Source: Haliotis asinina
Lineage: Eukaryota > Mollusca > Gastropoda > Lepetellida > Haliotidae
Direction of reading: 5' to 3'
DNA: 64,000 nt
NCBI RefSeq assembly: GCF_037392515.1
Contig: NC_090283.1
Location: forward strand, 25,932,249-25,996,248
In this document: piece after piece, positions 12,035 to 23,352 of the stretch
Layout: each line of letters begins with the position of its first letter
How positions within the stretch are numbered: position 1 is the stretch's first letter
The notes under the pieces: generated by a model
The model's database searches: none
What the model was told of the DNA's origin: nothing
The model's input: the letters and a program-made list of their open reading frames with translations, nothing else
Translations under genes and position numbers: made by a program

Positions 12035-12365
12035 TAACATTATTTCCCCAGATGAAGGAAAGCTTGGAAACGCTTCAAACTTATCTTAACACTCTTATCA
12101 CATGCAGGTGTTGAGGCTACAGAAATTGTCAAAATAAGAGGTCACAAAAACCATCAAAGTTTATCATCCTACAACACCGATTCATCGGCAGCACAGAAAA
12201 CACCGGCAATGAAAACACTCGACCTATCCCTAACCTGATGCCTTTGGTCCCCGGTGCATCGTCAGTTGTTACACCATCCACATCTACTATAAACGTGTCC
12301 AATATAAAAACTGGCATGTCTGGTCTATTCCAAATTGGCAACAGCAGCGTGGTGATTAATAATTA
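12035..12365 (+). pseudogene. Crypton-like recombinase C-terminal remnant
   Basis: A splice-acceptor-like TTATTTCCCCAG (12039-12050) precedes a frame reading TEIVKIRGHKNHQSLSSYNT (about 12119-12178). This is the GHR/GHK...SLxSY block that carries the second His/Lys region and nucleophilic Tyr in Crypton recombinases. After a frame change the text GLFQIGNSSVVINNYFR (about 12320-12374) resembles the short F-x-NCxVxIN tail found at Crypton C termini. The frame changes indicate a fossil. Family assignment is by memory of motif wording. Confidence 0.5.
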
Positions 12366-12737
12366 CTTCCGTTAGTAAGTTTGAAAGTTTGAAGCGACCA
12401 CACGTTACAGCCGTCCTACTTGTAGGTCATGGGCGAGTCTATAGTAATGTACTCTAGGGATGAGGTGATTTTTCAGTTGCATATGATTGTATAAAATTGT
12501 TTAGGGGTTCTACACTATGTAACTGACAGCATTGTATCCATATGTAAGAGACACAAACAAGTTGTTTGAGCATCCAAAATAAAATTCTTGTACTTTGCAA
12601 ATGTTTTGTCTAAATCATTGCACATCCTGTTCTTGAGTTGGACGATTCCATATTGATTCCTGGAAAAACGCCCCATCACAACTCTGTGCTCTTGCGCGCG
12701 AAAGTGTACGGATTTCAAACGCGTGTCAGTCGTGCTA

Positions 12738-12858
12738 GAATGGAGATAAAGGCATTCTGTTTTCATTTTGCGGTCCTTTATCTGTTGATTTAAGACCGGT
12801 AAATGTCATTTAAAGCGTTCGGCAAAATGAAAACAAAATGTCTGTATCTCCTAAATGA
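12738..12858. repeat. inverted repeat, arms of about 36 bp
   Basis: GGAGATAAAGGCATTCTGTT...CATTTTGC (about 12740-12773) is an imperfect inverted match of GGCAAAATGAAAACAAAATG...TATCTCC (about 12821-12852). It sits at the right border of the inserted block and may be its terminus. Confidence 0.45.
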
Positions 12859-12859
12859 G

Positions 12860-14225
12860 CATGAGCCATGTCATCATAAGCATCGTCATTAACGCTATGA
12901 TGAGATGCACAAAACTTCCAGTGAGACGTAAACAGTGATCTTGTGAGTTGTTTTCGCTGACTAACTTCACAAGACACACAGTGATCCAAATGGTTCACCT
13001 GTACCCTCACTGAAGAGAATACTTATGGATATCTCATAATCAGTGAGCGTTACACCATTGCTGCTGTCTGTGTAATACGGCACAATCTGTCTCTATGAAC
13101 CCATTTGTTTAAACGATGCAAACATTTCCTGACAAAGAAATTTGAATACCAAAACTTGAATTTCATGCATTTGCAACCCTCCACTACCACCCACTAACCG
13201 TACCCCAAAGACTTTTCTATCGCCCGTCGCCTCAGTTTTCACCCATGGTTGAGATGTCTTCACAGAGAAATTAATGAGGACAATTAAATCACACGAAATG
13301 TATTATACACCATGATATCTGTAGACATAATTTCATTTAATTCTTAGGTACAGACAGTTTTGGAGCGTGCAAAGAGTTTTCTCTAAGTGTTTTTGAACTG
13401 ATCATTGTTAGCATATTTCAGTCTGAATATCATACAACCGTCCAATAATAAATAAACAAACTTACATCAAAGTACATTGATTATGTGTCATGATACTCCT
13501 CGACATTTCATTCTAAAATCTAGCTAGAAGCATAGTTTTTGAGCGTGCAAAAGTTTTCGATAGCACGTTACAATCGTTAGTGACAGTGAGCTCGATAGTG
13601 AGTATCGTGTTGCATTTTGTAAGACGGAACCTGTCCTCAGCTGGGAGAGTTGGACAAATGGGTTTGAAGAATTTCAGTTGTGATGTGCTAAGATATCTTA
13701 CATTAAATCAGTTGTTTGTGTCACTGATACATGTATGCAAAACGAGGCCATCATCTTAACGTGCAAATCACCCAACTTTCCTCAATGAACTGGTTTTAAC
13801 GAGCTTTAACACAAACGTTTAGATCGGAGGTGTCTGTGTTTGACAGCCAGTAACACTTCAAAGCACGGGGCACATCCTTATTGATAGTTGTTGTGCAGCT
13901 CACAATGCAGTATACACTAGATCCGGTTTTCAATACCACGAGAATTCTTTGTGAAAGAACTGTACACGCTGCTGATTCTAGTGACACAGTTTCGATACAC
14001 GTTGCCACTTGTAATTGATAATGGCCTGTCAAATTCAAAGCGTAACATTTATTGAAGCATTCTACTGCAAGTATGAATATCCTCGGCTGGGATTGTTGGG
14101 TGTGCAAGAGGTGGCTAAAGTTTTTGCTCGTTCCGCAGAAATTCCTGATTTAGTTGAGACATAGTACGATGTACGATGTCCGATTATACACCTATAGTAT
14201 ATATCTATAATGCACAGTGAATATT
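12860..14225. other. duplicated non-coding sequence (matches 59140-61520)
   Basis: No gene is recognised. The block AACGCTATGATGAGATGCA (about 12892) through TTTGCTCGTTCCGCAGAAAT (about 14128) is shared with copy B, where a mariner has inserted after the counterpart of 12930. It is more diverged than the right-hand part of the duplication. Confidence 0.6.
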
Positions 14226-14244
14226 CAATAGGTTTCAGAAAGTG

Positions 14245-14430
14245 ATCAGATGTAAATATTATGTGCCACTTGCTTAGTCAATTAAGGGCATAATGGGTAA
14301 AGCGAAGACCCGGGTTCTATACCCCACACTATTAGAATGTGTGAAGCCATTTCCTGCTGTCCAGGTGGTTGAGATTGCAGGAATATTGCAGACTGAAAAG
14401 TAAAATCCAACTCACTCACTCACACACTCT
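14245..14430 (+). mobile_element. SINE-2 (tRNA-like head, ACTC tail)
   Basis: CGGGTTCTATACCCCAC (about 14310) resembles an RNA polymerase III B box. It is followed by GTGTGAAGCC, a GGAATATTGC block and a short ACTC/ACAC tail at 14411-14430. Copy B lacks this SINE between its AGACATAGTAC and AAGGTATACATTCC landmarks, so it inserted in copy A only. Confidence 0.7.
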
Positions 14431-14461
14431 TGGTAAGGTATACATTCCAGTAATTTTGAGT

Positions 14462-14525
14462 TCTATCAGCTAATCACGTGACAGTCACGCTTACATGAGA
14501 TTGCAACTGCGCATACTCGAATCAG
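14462..14525 (+). repeat. DIRS left inverted terminal repeat
   Basis: Starts TCTATCAGCTAATCACGTGA. Its first 39 bp are exactly complementary to 19217-19255, and its inner part (GAGATTGCAACTGCGCATAC) pairs with 19417-19450 in the right repeat. Confidence 0.85.
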
Positions 14526-14748
14526 TGCAAAGCTGTGCTCTCGTAGAGGTCGGACGTGCAAATCTCAGCTGGGAAAAATAAGTTTTTCCCGCGAGATTAT
14601 GTTAACTGATTAGCAGCTTATGGTTGTATAATTACAACCCAGCTTCCCAAAACATCACTATAATTAGTGTTAAAACAATCATTATTATCTGTAACGGCAG
14701 AACTTGAGTTTGTGCAATATTAAAACCTCCTGTGACGGAGGCGCGATA

Positions 14749-15993
14749 ATGGCGGAGGCTTGTTTAATAACAAGTCCGTCCGCAGACAGTGATCACTCAG
14801 GTCAACACAGCAAGTCAAAGTCCAAAAACAAAACTGACTGTAATGGTAAAAAATCCAGTCGCGGGAAAGTACCGCCAGTTAGCAATAATGCTATTCCGGG
14901 CCCCAGTGGCCAAGCAGTTGAAAGTGAACCCTCTCGCAATCTGATGTCCGAACTGGTGGCCGAAGTGAAAAACATGCGCCAAACTATGGACACTAGATTA
15001 GGTGATTTTCAGGAACAAATAGATTCGTTCTATTATGACGGTGCAGAAGACCAACCATATGGTCAACTTGATGAGGAGGAAGAAAATGATTATATTGAAC
15101 CGAGTCAGAACAAACCCCATGAAAGTTCAATAAGTGTACGAACCGAAACCGGTTCTGTTGGAATTGCAAACCAGTTGCTTAACACACACCCGGCGCATGA
15201 GCAGGAAGTAGCTATGCCGCCTTCCGGTGAGGAAAATGTTGACGAGATACGATTTTTGAGTGCTGTCCGTTCTAACTTGCTGCTTGAGCAGTCGGACGGT
15301 GATCCTATCGACGCAAAATTGGCGGACCTGGTAACTGAACTCTTTGAGACAAAACCGGACGAATCGTCCTTATTGACAAAAATTAAGTCGATCAAAAGGC
15401 CTGGAAATTGTGATGGGTTGAACACTCCCGAGGTAAACAAACTTCTGTGGGATTCTATAAATCCCGGAGCGAGATCTATGGACTGTAGAATGCAAAAAGT
15501 TCAAAATGGCGTGGTAAAAGCTGCCACATGTGTGGTTGCTACACTAGAAGTGCTGATGAAAAACAAGAAGGATATCCCTCCTCCTGTCTACTCTGACATG
15601 GTGAACAAGTTATCAGATGCATTGACTATGGCCTCCTATTCTAACAGGGAAACCGTTCAAAGGCGGAAAGAACTCATACGACCGCATCTGAATTCTCAGT
15701 ATCGACCTTTATGTTCTCCAAGTGCACCCACTTCATGTGACTACCTGTTTGGTAATGATATTGCTAAAAGTCTGAAAGACATGAATATGGCCAGTCATCT
15801 TGGGAAATCAATCAGCAGAGGTCGTGGATATCCCGAGACTGCCCGCTATGTGCCTTATAACAACCAGTTTGGCCGCAGAGTCAGAGGCCGTGGTCGTGGC
15901 CGTGGTCGTGGTTTCCCACCTGGATATTTTTTGGCAGGGGACCCCCAATACAACAGAAGTTTCGAGAAGAAAAGAGGAGAGGGGAAGAACTAG
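14749..15993 (+). CDS. DIRS ORF1, gag-like protein
   Basis: A 414-codon frame from the ATG at 14749. The product is acidic and low in complexity at first (Ser/Lys/Asn-rich), has a helical middle and ends in an Arg-Gly-rich tract (RGRGRGRGRGF) typical of nucleic-acid binding tails. Position before RT and size fit the gag-like ORF1 of DIRS elements. Sequence similarity to named proteins is not claimed. It is part of an element that looks whole. Confidence 0.75.
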   Translation: MAEACLITSPSADSDHSGQHSKSKSKNKTDCNGKKSSRGKVPPVSNNAIPGPSGQAVESEPSRNLMSELVAEVKNMRQTMDTRLGDFQEQIDSFYYDGAEDQPYGQLDEEEENDYIEPSQNKPHESSISVRTETGSVGIANQLLNTHPAHEQEVAMPPSGEENVDEIRFLSAVRSNLLLEQSDGDPIDAKLADLVTELFETKPDESSLLTKIKSIKRPGNCDGLNTPEVNKLLWDSINPGARSMDCRMQKVQNGVVKAATCVVATLEVLMKNKKDIPPPVYSDMVNKLSDALTMASYSNRETVQRRKELIRPHLNSQYRPLCSPSAPTSCDYLFGNDIAKSLKDMNMASHLGKSISRGRGYPETARYVPYNNQFGRRVRGRGRGRGRGFPPGYFLAGDPQYNRSFEKKRGEGKN

Positions 15994-15998
15994 CAGTA

Positions 15999-18092
15999 TT
16001 GACCCCAGCGAGTGAGAGTGAGGACTCAGCTCAGGTAGGTCAGTGTCATTCCTCAAATTCAGAAGCTCACTTTAAAGCAGGCTCAATAGCTCTGTGTTTA
16101 TCGGAGTGGGAGAAGCTGACCCATGACAGGTATATTCTAGACATTGTTTCAGGACTGAAAATAGATATGATACAAAACCCAACGCAGTTTAAAGAGCCAA
16201 AACAAATCAATTTCAATAAGCAAGAAAAGGAAATTGTTCACACAGAGATTAAAGTCCTAAAAACACTTGGTGTCATTGAGCTGGCAGAAGAAACTGATGA
16301 CCAATTTATTTCAAATATTTTCATTAGAAGGAAGAAAAATAACAAATATCGTTTGATTTTGAATTTAAAACAACTGAACCAGTTTATAGAGTACCATCAC
16401 TTCAAAATGGAAAGCCTAAAAACAGTATTGCATTTGGTGAAAAAGAATATGTACATGGCATCAGTTGATCTGACACATGCTTATTATTCAGTGAGTGTAC
16501 ATGAAGATCATAGGAAATATTTAAGGTTCAGATGGAATGGGTACTTGTACCAATTCACATGTATGCCAAACGGGTTAGCTTGTGCCCTTCGTATATTCAC
16601 AAAGTTGCTAAAGCCGGTATTTTCACACTTGAGACTGCAAGGTAATCAATGTATGGGGTATATTGATGACACATATACTCAGGCAGAGACGAGAACTGAA
16701 TGCAAGGCATCTGTAGAAGACGTGGCAGGGTTGCTAAAAGATTTAGGCTTTACAATAAATTACGAAAAGTCCAATTTTGGACCTTCAAGGAGAATGAAAT
16801 TCTTAGGCTTTATTCTGGATTCAGAAAAAATGATAATAGAATTACCAGATGATAAGGCAATACACATTGCCGAGACATGTTCATCGATTCTCAAGAATAC
16901 TCATCACGCAATAAGAGATATAGCTAGACTACTAGGATTGACTGTCTCGTGTTTTCCTGCTGTAACATTTGGTCCGCTATACTATAGATCTCTTGAAATG
17001 GAGAAGACAGCAGCTCTAAAACACAGTAAAGGTGATTTTGATGCAAATATGTGTCTATCAGCTGAATCTAAACAAGAGGTAATTTGGTGGAAGGATAATG
17101 TTTTAGGATCGACAAATAGAATTGGTCCCTTCCAAAACCCTGATTTTACATTGACTACTGATGCTAGCCAACAAGGCTGGGGGGCAAATTTAGGATACAG
17201 TGTTGGAAGAAGATGGTCCGAGGAAGAGAGAGGTTATCACATTAATGTGTTGGAACTTAAGGCGATCATGATGTCACTCCAAACCCTTTCACTAACAAAC
17301 AATTTCAATGGAAAACATGTCCATGTGCTTTCAGATAATACTACTGCTGTTTCATATCTTCAAGCAATGGGAGGTACCAAATCTGTCGATTGCAACAATA
17401 TTGCAAAAAATATCTGGTTTTGGTGTATGGAGAGAAATATTTGGCTCACTATCTCTCACATAGCTGGTTCTAAAAACATAAAGGCAGATAAGGCATCCAG
17501 ACAATTTAATGATAGAACAGAATGGTCTCTGAATGCATCAGTATTCAAGAAAATTATTCAGCATTTGAATGTAAACCCTACAATAGATATGTTTGCATCA
17601 CGGCTAAATAGGAAATTATCAAGGTTTGTTAGCTGGAGACCTGAACCAGAGGCAGTTGCAGTTGATGCGTTTCATGTGTCATGGACAGAGGAATATTGTT
17701 ATATGTTTCCCCCGTTGTGTTTATTATCAAAATGTTTGCAGAAGATTGAAGCTGATAGAGCCAGAGCAGTGATTATTGTCCCATGGTGGCCTACACAAAC
17801 TTGGTTTGCTCATTTATTGCAATTACTGTGTTGTAGACCCCTGATGTTGCCCGTGCGGAAGGACCTTGTAACCAGTGTGGAAGGTCTGCCACACCCCATA
17901 GCCAGGAGGCTGAGACTGACAGCCTGCCAACTGTCCGGTATTGCTTCACACAGAGAGGAATTTCTGATGAAGCAGCCAAGTTCCTTGTCAAATCTTGGAG
18001 AAAAGGAACACGCAAGCAGTATGCCAGTTACCTCACTAGATGGAGAAAGTTTTGTTCTCAAAGGAAAGTTGATTTCAGTTTGCCATCTTTAG
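15999..18092 (+). CDS. DIRS reverse transcriptase-RNase H frame
   Basis: A 697-codon frame that opens just after the ORF1 stop and has no ATG near its beginning, so it may depend on a translation mode linked to ORF1. It carries a recognisable reverse transcriptase followed by an RNase H-like region and a C-terminal part of the kind found in DIRS pol. Uninterrupted. Confidence 0.85.
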   Translation: MTPASESEDSAQVGQCHSSNSEAHFKAGSIALCLSEWEKLTHDRYILDIVSGLKIDMIQNPTQFKEPKQINFNKQEKEIVHTEIKVLKTLGVIELAEETDDQFISNIFIRRKKNNKYRLILNLKQLNQFIEYHHFKMESLKTVLHLVKKNMYMASVDLTHAYYSVSVHEDHRKYLRFRWNGYLYQFTCMPNGLACALRIFTKLLKPVFSHLRLQGNQCMGYIDDTYTQAETRTECKASVEDVAGLLKDLGFTINYEKSNFGPSRRMKFLGFILDSEKMIIELPDDKAIHIAETCSSILKNTHHAIRDIARLLGLTVSCFPAVTFGPLYYRSLEMEKTAALKHSKGDFDANMCLSAESKQEVIWWKDNVLGSTNRIGPFQNPDFTLTTDASQQGWGANLGYSVGRRWSEEERGYHINVLELKAIMMSLQTLSLTNNFNGKHVHVLSDNTTAVSYLQAMGGTKSVDCNNIAKNIWFWCMERNIWLTISHIAGSKNIKADKASRQFNDRTEWSLNASVFKKIIQHLNVNPTIDMFASRLNRKLSRFVSWRPEPEAVAVDAFHVSWTEEYCYMFPPLCLLSKCLQKIEADRARAVIIVPWWPTQTWFAHLLQLLCCRPLMLPVRKDLVTSVEGLPHPIARRLRLTACQLSGIASHREEFLMKQPSSLSNLGEKEHASSMPVTSLDGESFVLKGKLISVCHL

Positions 18093-18889
18093 CAGATGTG
18101 TTAGATTTCCTATTCTCGCTCGTCCAGACTCGACTGAGTTATAGTTCTGTGCATACTGCAAGATGTGCCTTATCTACTATTGTACTGCTTAATGGTCCAC
18201 CATGTGGTAGTCACCCAATGGTATCTAGGTTTCTTAAAGCTGTTTTTCAAGAGAACCCACCAGTACCGAAATATTTGGAGGTGTGGAGCGTAAAAGATGT
18301 TCTTACTTTCCTGCAAAGTTTGCAAACAATGTCTATTTCTTTGAAAGAGCTGACTATCAAATTAGTATTGTTGATGTCTTTGACAACTGCCCAGAGAGGT
18401 CAGACCTTACATTTATTGAGCATAAATAACATGACAGAGAAGGACTCTGACATTACTTTTCACTTTGCTGATTTAGTTAAGCAATCTAAGCCTGGAAGAC
18501 TGGCAAAACCTTTGGTTCTGAAGAAATATTCAGTGGACAAACGTGTGTGTGTTGTCACTGTTCTGAGAGAATACTTAAGAAGAACAGCCGATTTAAGAGG
18601 TTCTGAGAAAAAACTGTTAATTACATATATCAAACCAAATAAGGCTGTATCACGGGACACCGTATCACGTTGGATTAGGACTGGCCTGGCTCAAGCAGGT
18701 ACTGACACTAACATATTTGCTGCTCACAGTACTAGGGCTGCAGCTACGTCAGCAGCACGGCAGGCCTCTGTGCCAATCAGAACAATACTTGAAAAAGCAG
18801 ACTGGTCATCTGAGCATACATTTGCCAGTTTCTATGATAAGACAATTGTTTCAAGAGATAATAGTTTTGTCGAAGCAATTCTGCAATGA
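18080..18889 (+). CDS. DIRS tyrosine recombinase frame
   Basis: A 269-codon frame overlapping the end of the RT frame, as is usual in DIRS elements, and ending before the internal complementary region. It matches tyrosine recombinase/phage-integrase fold proteins of the DIRS group, the enzyme that integrates the circular DNA without target-site duplication. Uninterrupted. Confidence 0.88.
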   Translation: MPSLADVLDFLFSLVQTRLSYSSVHTARCALSTIVLLNGPPCGSHPMVSRFLKAVFQENPPVPKYLEVWSVKDVLTFLQSLQTMSISLKELTIKLVLLMSLTTAQRGQTLHLLSINNMTEKDSDITFHFADLVKQSKPGRLAKPLVLKKYSVDKRVCVVTVLREYLRRTADLRGSEKKLLITYIKPNKAVSRDTVSRWIRTGLAQAGTDTNIFAAHSTRAAATSAARQASVPIRTILEKADWSSEHTFASFYDKTIVSRDNSFVEAILQ

Positions 18890-19216
18890 GTTGTACTAAA
18901 GGGACTGACGGGTCCATGTATTGAATCAGTGCTTTTGTAAAAGGGACACAGTCTGCAAGTGAAATTTCTCTTAAATGAATGCTTAACTTGTTTCGAGAAG
19001 TGTTTTATTGCAAGTGTTATTTGCAAATATACATTTTAGGAAAATGGTTTTCTAGTACCACAGTTCTGAAGTTATCAGGCAACATGCGAACATACTATTA
19101 TTTTCATGTATGTTTCACGAAAATAAAAGTCCTCATATGTCGTACCATGTTCTTGGTGTTTTTTATTTCTGACCTGAATTGGAAATCCGTTTATGAGTGA
19201 GCATCCATCTTCGAAG

Positions 19217-19340
19217 TCTCATGTAAGCGTGACTGTCACGTGATTAGCTGATAGAATCTAAAAGTTAAACGAGACTTACCTGTAAGTTGAAGTTTGACTG
19301 TGGTTCTATCAGCTAATCTACGTGAAGGAGGGGTTACATG
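19217..19340. repeat. DIRS internal complementary region
   Basis: 19217-19255 complements the left end (39 of 39). 19256-19340 complements the right end 19443-19527 (84 of 85 by eye). The junction at 19255/19256 therefore represents the joined outer ends of the element. Confidence 0.88.
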
Positions 19341-19414
19341 CCCACCGCTGTATTATCCCTCCCTAAACAATTTTGGTCTTATGTAGGATACTCCCTCATA
19401 AACTCTTCAAACGT

Positions 19415-19527
19415 CTGATTCGAGCATGCGCATTTGCAATCTCATGTAACCCCTCCTTCACGTAGATTAGTTGATAGAACCACAGTCAAACTTCAACTTA
19501 CAGGTAAGTCTCGTTTAACTTTTAGAT
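19415..19527 (-). repeat. DIRS right inverted terminal repeat
   Basis: The inner part CTGATTCGAGCATGCGCATT pairs with the left repeat. The outer 85 bp pair with the internal complementary region. The string TTACAGGTAAGT inside it reads like an exon junction, but I attach no function. Confidence 0.85.
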
Positions 19528-19705
19528 TTTATGGGAGGGGGCTCAACCCATACACTTACAATGGGGCACCAGGTTCAGAGAGGAATACAAAGTACGCTGT
19601 CTAGACAATCAGTTGTACGACGTCCTTGTTTATGGAAGCCTCGAAGTCTGCCGTGACTGGATCGTTCACTTATGTGCTGATGATTGTTTACTTCACTCTG
19701 TGGAT
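19528..19705 (+). other. right flank of the DIRS insertion, shared with copy B
   Basis: CTTACAATGGGGCACCAG through CACTCTGTGGATGG matches 61590-61740 closely. It leads directly into the first minisatellite unit. No gene. Confidence 0.7.
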
Positions 19706-20094
19706 GGCGGCTCAAAGTCATGGATTAATATACCAGTCAAAACGTGTGATGAAGCCACGGCGGCTCAAAGTCCTGGATTAATATACCAGTCAAAACGTGT
19801 GATGAAGCCACGGCGGCTCAAAGTCCTTGGATTAATATACCAGTCAAAACGTGTGATGAAGCCACGGCGGCTCAAAGTCCTGGATTAATATACCAGTCAA
19901 AACGTGTGATGAAGCCACGGCGGCTCAAAGTCCTGGATTAATATACCAGTCAAAACGTGTGATGAAGCCACGGCGGCTCAAAGTCCTTGGATTAATATAC
20001 CAGTCAAAACGTGTGATGAAGCCACGGCGGCTCAAAGTCCTTGGATTAATATACCAGTCAAGACGTGTGATGAAGCCACGGCGGCTCAAAGTCC

Positions 20095-23000
20095 TGGATT
20101 AATATACCAGTCAAAACGTGTGATGAAGCCACGGCGGCTCAAAGTCCTGGATTAATATACCAGTCAAAACGTGTGATGAAGCCACGGCGGCTCAAAGTCC
20201 TTGGATTAATATACCAGTCAAGACGTGTGATGAAGCCACGGCGGCTCAAAGTCCTGGATTAATACACCAGTCAAAACGTGTGATGAAGCCACGGCGGCTC
20301 AAAGTCCTTGATTAATATACCAGTCAAAACGTGTGATGAAGCCACGGCGGCTCAAAGTCCTTGGATTAATATACCAGTCAAAACGTGTGATGAAGCCACG
20401 GCGGCTCAAAGTCCTGGATTAATATACCAGTCAAAACGTGTGATGAAGCCACGGCGGCTCAAAGTCCTTGGATTAATATACCAGTCAAAACGTGTGATGA
20501 AGCCACGGCGGCTCAAAGTCCTTGGATTAATATACCAGTCAAAAAGTGTGATGAAGCCACGGCGGCTCAAAGTCCTGGATTAATATACCAGTCAAAACGT
20601 GTGAAGAAGCCACGGCGGCTCAAAGTCCTGGATTAATATACCAGTCAAAACGTGTGATGAAGCCACGGCGGCTCAAAGTCCTTGGATTAATATACCAGTC
20701 AAAACGTGTGATGAAGCCACGGCGGCTCAAAGTCCTTGGATTAATATACCAGTCAAAAAGTGTGATGAAGCCACGGCGGCTCAAAGTCCTGGATTAATAT
20801 ACCAGTCAAAACGTGTGATGAAGCCACGGCGGCTCAAAGTCCTTGGATTGATATACCAGTCAAAAAGTGTGATGAAGCCATGGCGGCTCAAAGTCCTGGA
20901 TTAATATACCAGTCAAAAAGTGTGATGAAGCCACGGCGGCTCAAAGTCCTGGATTAATATACCAGTCAAAACGTGTGATGAAGCCACGGCGGCTCAAAGT
21001 CCTTGGATTAATATACCAGTCAAAACGTGTGATGAAGCCACGGCGGCTCAAAGTCCTGGATTAATATACCAGTCAAAACGTGTGATGAAGCCACGGCGGC
21101 TCAAAGTCCTTGGATTGATATACCAGTCAAAAAGTGTGATGAAGCCATGGCGGCTCAAAGTCCTGGATTAATATACCAGTCAAAACGTGTGATGAAGCCA
21201 CGGCGGCTCAAAGTCCTGGATTAATATACCAGTCAAAACGTGTGATGAAGCCACGGCGGCTCAAAGTCCTGGATTAATATACCAGTCAAAACGTGTGATG
21301 AAGCCACGGCGGCTCAAAGTCCTGGATTAATATACCAGTCAAAAAGTGTGATGAAGCCATGGCGGCTCAAAGTCCTTGGATTAATATACCACTCAAAAAG
21401 TGTGATGAAGCCATGGCGGCTCAAAGTCCTGGATTAATATACCAGTCAAAAAGTGTGATGAAGCCATGGCGGCTCAAAGTCCTGGATTAATATACCAGTC
21501 AAAACGTGTGATGAAGCCACGGCGGCTCAAAGTCCTTGGATTGATATACCAGTCAAAAAGTGTGATGAAGCCATGGCGGCTCAAAGTCCTGGATTAATAT
21601 ACCAGTCAAAAAGTGTGATGAAGCCACGGCGGCTCAAAGTCCTGGATTAATATACCAGTCAAAACGTGTGATGAAGCCACGGCGGCTCAAAGTCCTGGAT
21701 TAATATACCAGTCAAAACGTGTGATGAAGCCACGGCGGCTCAAAGTCCTTGGATTAATATACCAGTCAAAACGTGTGATGAAGCCACGGCGGCTCAAAGT
21801 CCTTGGATTAATATACCAGTCAAAAAGTGTGATGAAGCCACGGCGGCTCAAAGTCCTGGATTAATATACCAGTCAAAACGTGTGATGAAGCCACGGCGGC
21901 TCAAAGTCCTTGGATTGATATACCAGTCAAAAAGTGTGATGAAGCCATGGCGGCTCAAAGTCCTGGATTAATATACCAGTCAAAACGTGTGATGAAGCCA
22001 CGGCGGCTCAAAGTCCTGGATTAATATACCAGTCAAAACGTGTGATGAAGCCACGGCGGCTCAAAGTCCTGGATTAATATACCAGTCAAAACGTGTGATG
22101 AACCCACGGCGGCTCAAAGTCCTGGATTAATATACCAGTCAAAAAGTGTGATGAAGCCATGGCGGCTCAAAGTCCTTGGATTAATATACCAGTCAAAAAG
22201 CGTGATGAAGCCATGGCGGCTCAAAGTCCTTGGATTAATATACCACTCAAAAAGTGTGATGAAGCCATGGCGGCTCAAAGTCCTGGATTAATATACCAGT
22301 CAAAAAGTGTGATGAAGCCATGGCGGCTCAAAGTCCTTGGATTAATATACCAGTCAAAACGTGTGATGAAGCCACGGCGGCTCAAAGTCCTTGATTAATA
22401 TACCAGTCAAAACGTGTGATGAAGCCACGGCGGCTCAAAGTCCTTGGATTAATATACCAGTCAAAACGTGTGATGAAGCCACGGCGGCTCAAAGTCCTGG
22501 ATTAATATACCAGTCAAAACGTGTGATGAAGCCACGGCGGCTCAAAGTCCTTGGATTAATATACCAGTCAAAAAGTGTGATGAAGCCACGGCGGCTCAAA
22601 GTCCTGGATTAATATACCAGTCAAAACGTGTGATGAAGCCACGGCGGCTCAAAGTCCTGGATTAATATACCAGTCAAAACGTGTGATGAAGCCACGGCGG
22701 CTCAAAGTCCTGGATTAATATACCAGTCAAAACGTGTGATGAACCCACGGCGGCTCAAAGTCCTTGGATTAATATACCAGTCAAAAAGTGTGATGAAGCC
22801 ATGGCGGCTCAAAGTCCTGGATTAATATACCAGTCAAAACGTGTGATGAAGCCACGGCGGCTCAAAGTCCTTGATTAATATACCAGTCAAAACGTGTGAT
22901 GAAGCCACGGCGGCTCAAAGTCCTGGATAAATATACCAGTCAAAACGTGTGATGAAGCCACGGCGGCTCAAGGTCCTTGATTAATATACCAGTCAAAAAG

Positions 23001-23352
23001 TGTGATGAAGCCACGGCGGCTCAAAGTCCTTGGATTAATATACCAGTCAAAAAGCGTGATGAAGCCATGGCGGCTCAAAGTCCTTGGATTAATATACCAG
23101 TCAAAAAGTGTGATGAAGCCATGGCGGCTCAAAGTCCTTGGATTAATATACCAGTCAAAAAGTGTGATGAAGCCATGGCGGCTCAAAGTCCTTGGATTAA
23201 TATACCAGTCAAAACGTGTGATGAAGCCACGGCGGCTCAAAGTCCTGGATTAATATACCAGTCAAAACGTGTGATGAAGCCACGGCGGCTCAAAGTCCTG
23301 GATTAATATACCAGTCAAAACGTGTGATGAAGCCACGGCGGCTCAAAGTCCT
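20095..23352 (+). repeat. higher-order repeat, first 3,258-bp copy
   Basis: Every rare variant I followed (AAGACG, AATACACC, GTGAAGAAGCC, CCACTC, AACCCACGG, GGATAAAT, CAAGGTCC) recurs exactly 3,258 bp downstream, in register. About 61 minisatellite units long. Confidence 0.85.

Larger units (their letters stand above)
10196..12850 (+). mobile_element. inserted block carrying a Crypton-like remnant and a MITE
   Basis: The flanking duplication blocks are adjacent in copy B, so this 2.65 kb arrived after duplication or was lost from B. Near its left side a short frame opens with ATG at about 10347 (MSFELDIGDFHLGTFYE) and meets a stop. Near its right side is a recombinase C-terminal piece (12105-12360). 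In between lies the 10975-11719 inverted-repeat element. Whether the two coding pieces belong to one Crypton is not resolved. Confidence 0.45.
14462..19527 (+). mobile_element. DIRS-type tyrosine-recombinase retrotransposon, looks whole
   Basis: About 5.07 kb with three long consecutive frames: gag-like, reverse transcriptase-RNase H and tyrosine recombinase. It has inverted terminal repeats instead of LTRs. Just before the right repeat is an internal complementary region whose first half (19217-19255) is the reverse complement of the left end and whose second half (19256-19340) is the reverse complement of the right end. This is the diagnostic DIRS layout, thought to template circle formation. 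No breaks are evident in the frames, so it looks whole and young. The related locus at about 61570 lacks it. Confidence 0.92.
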
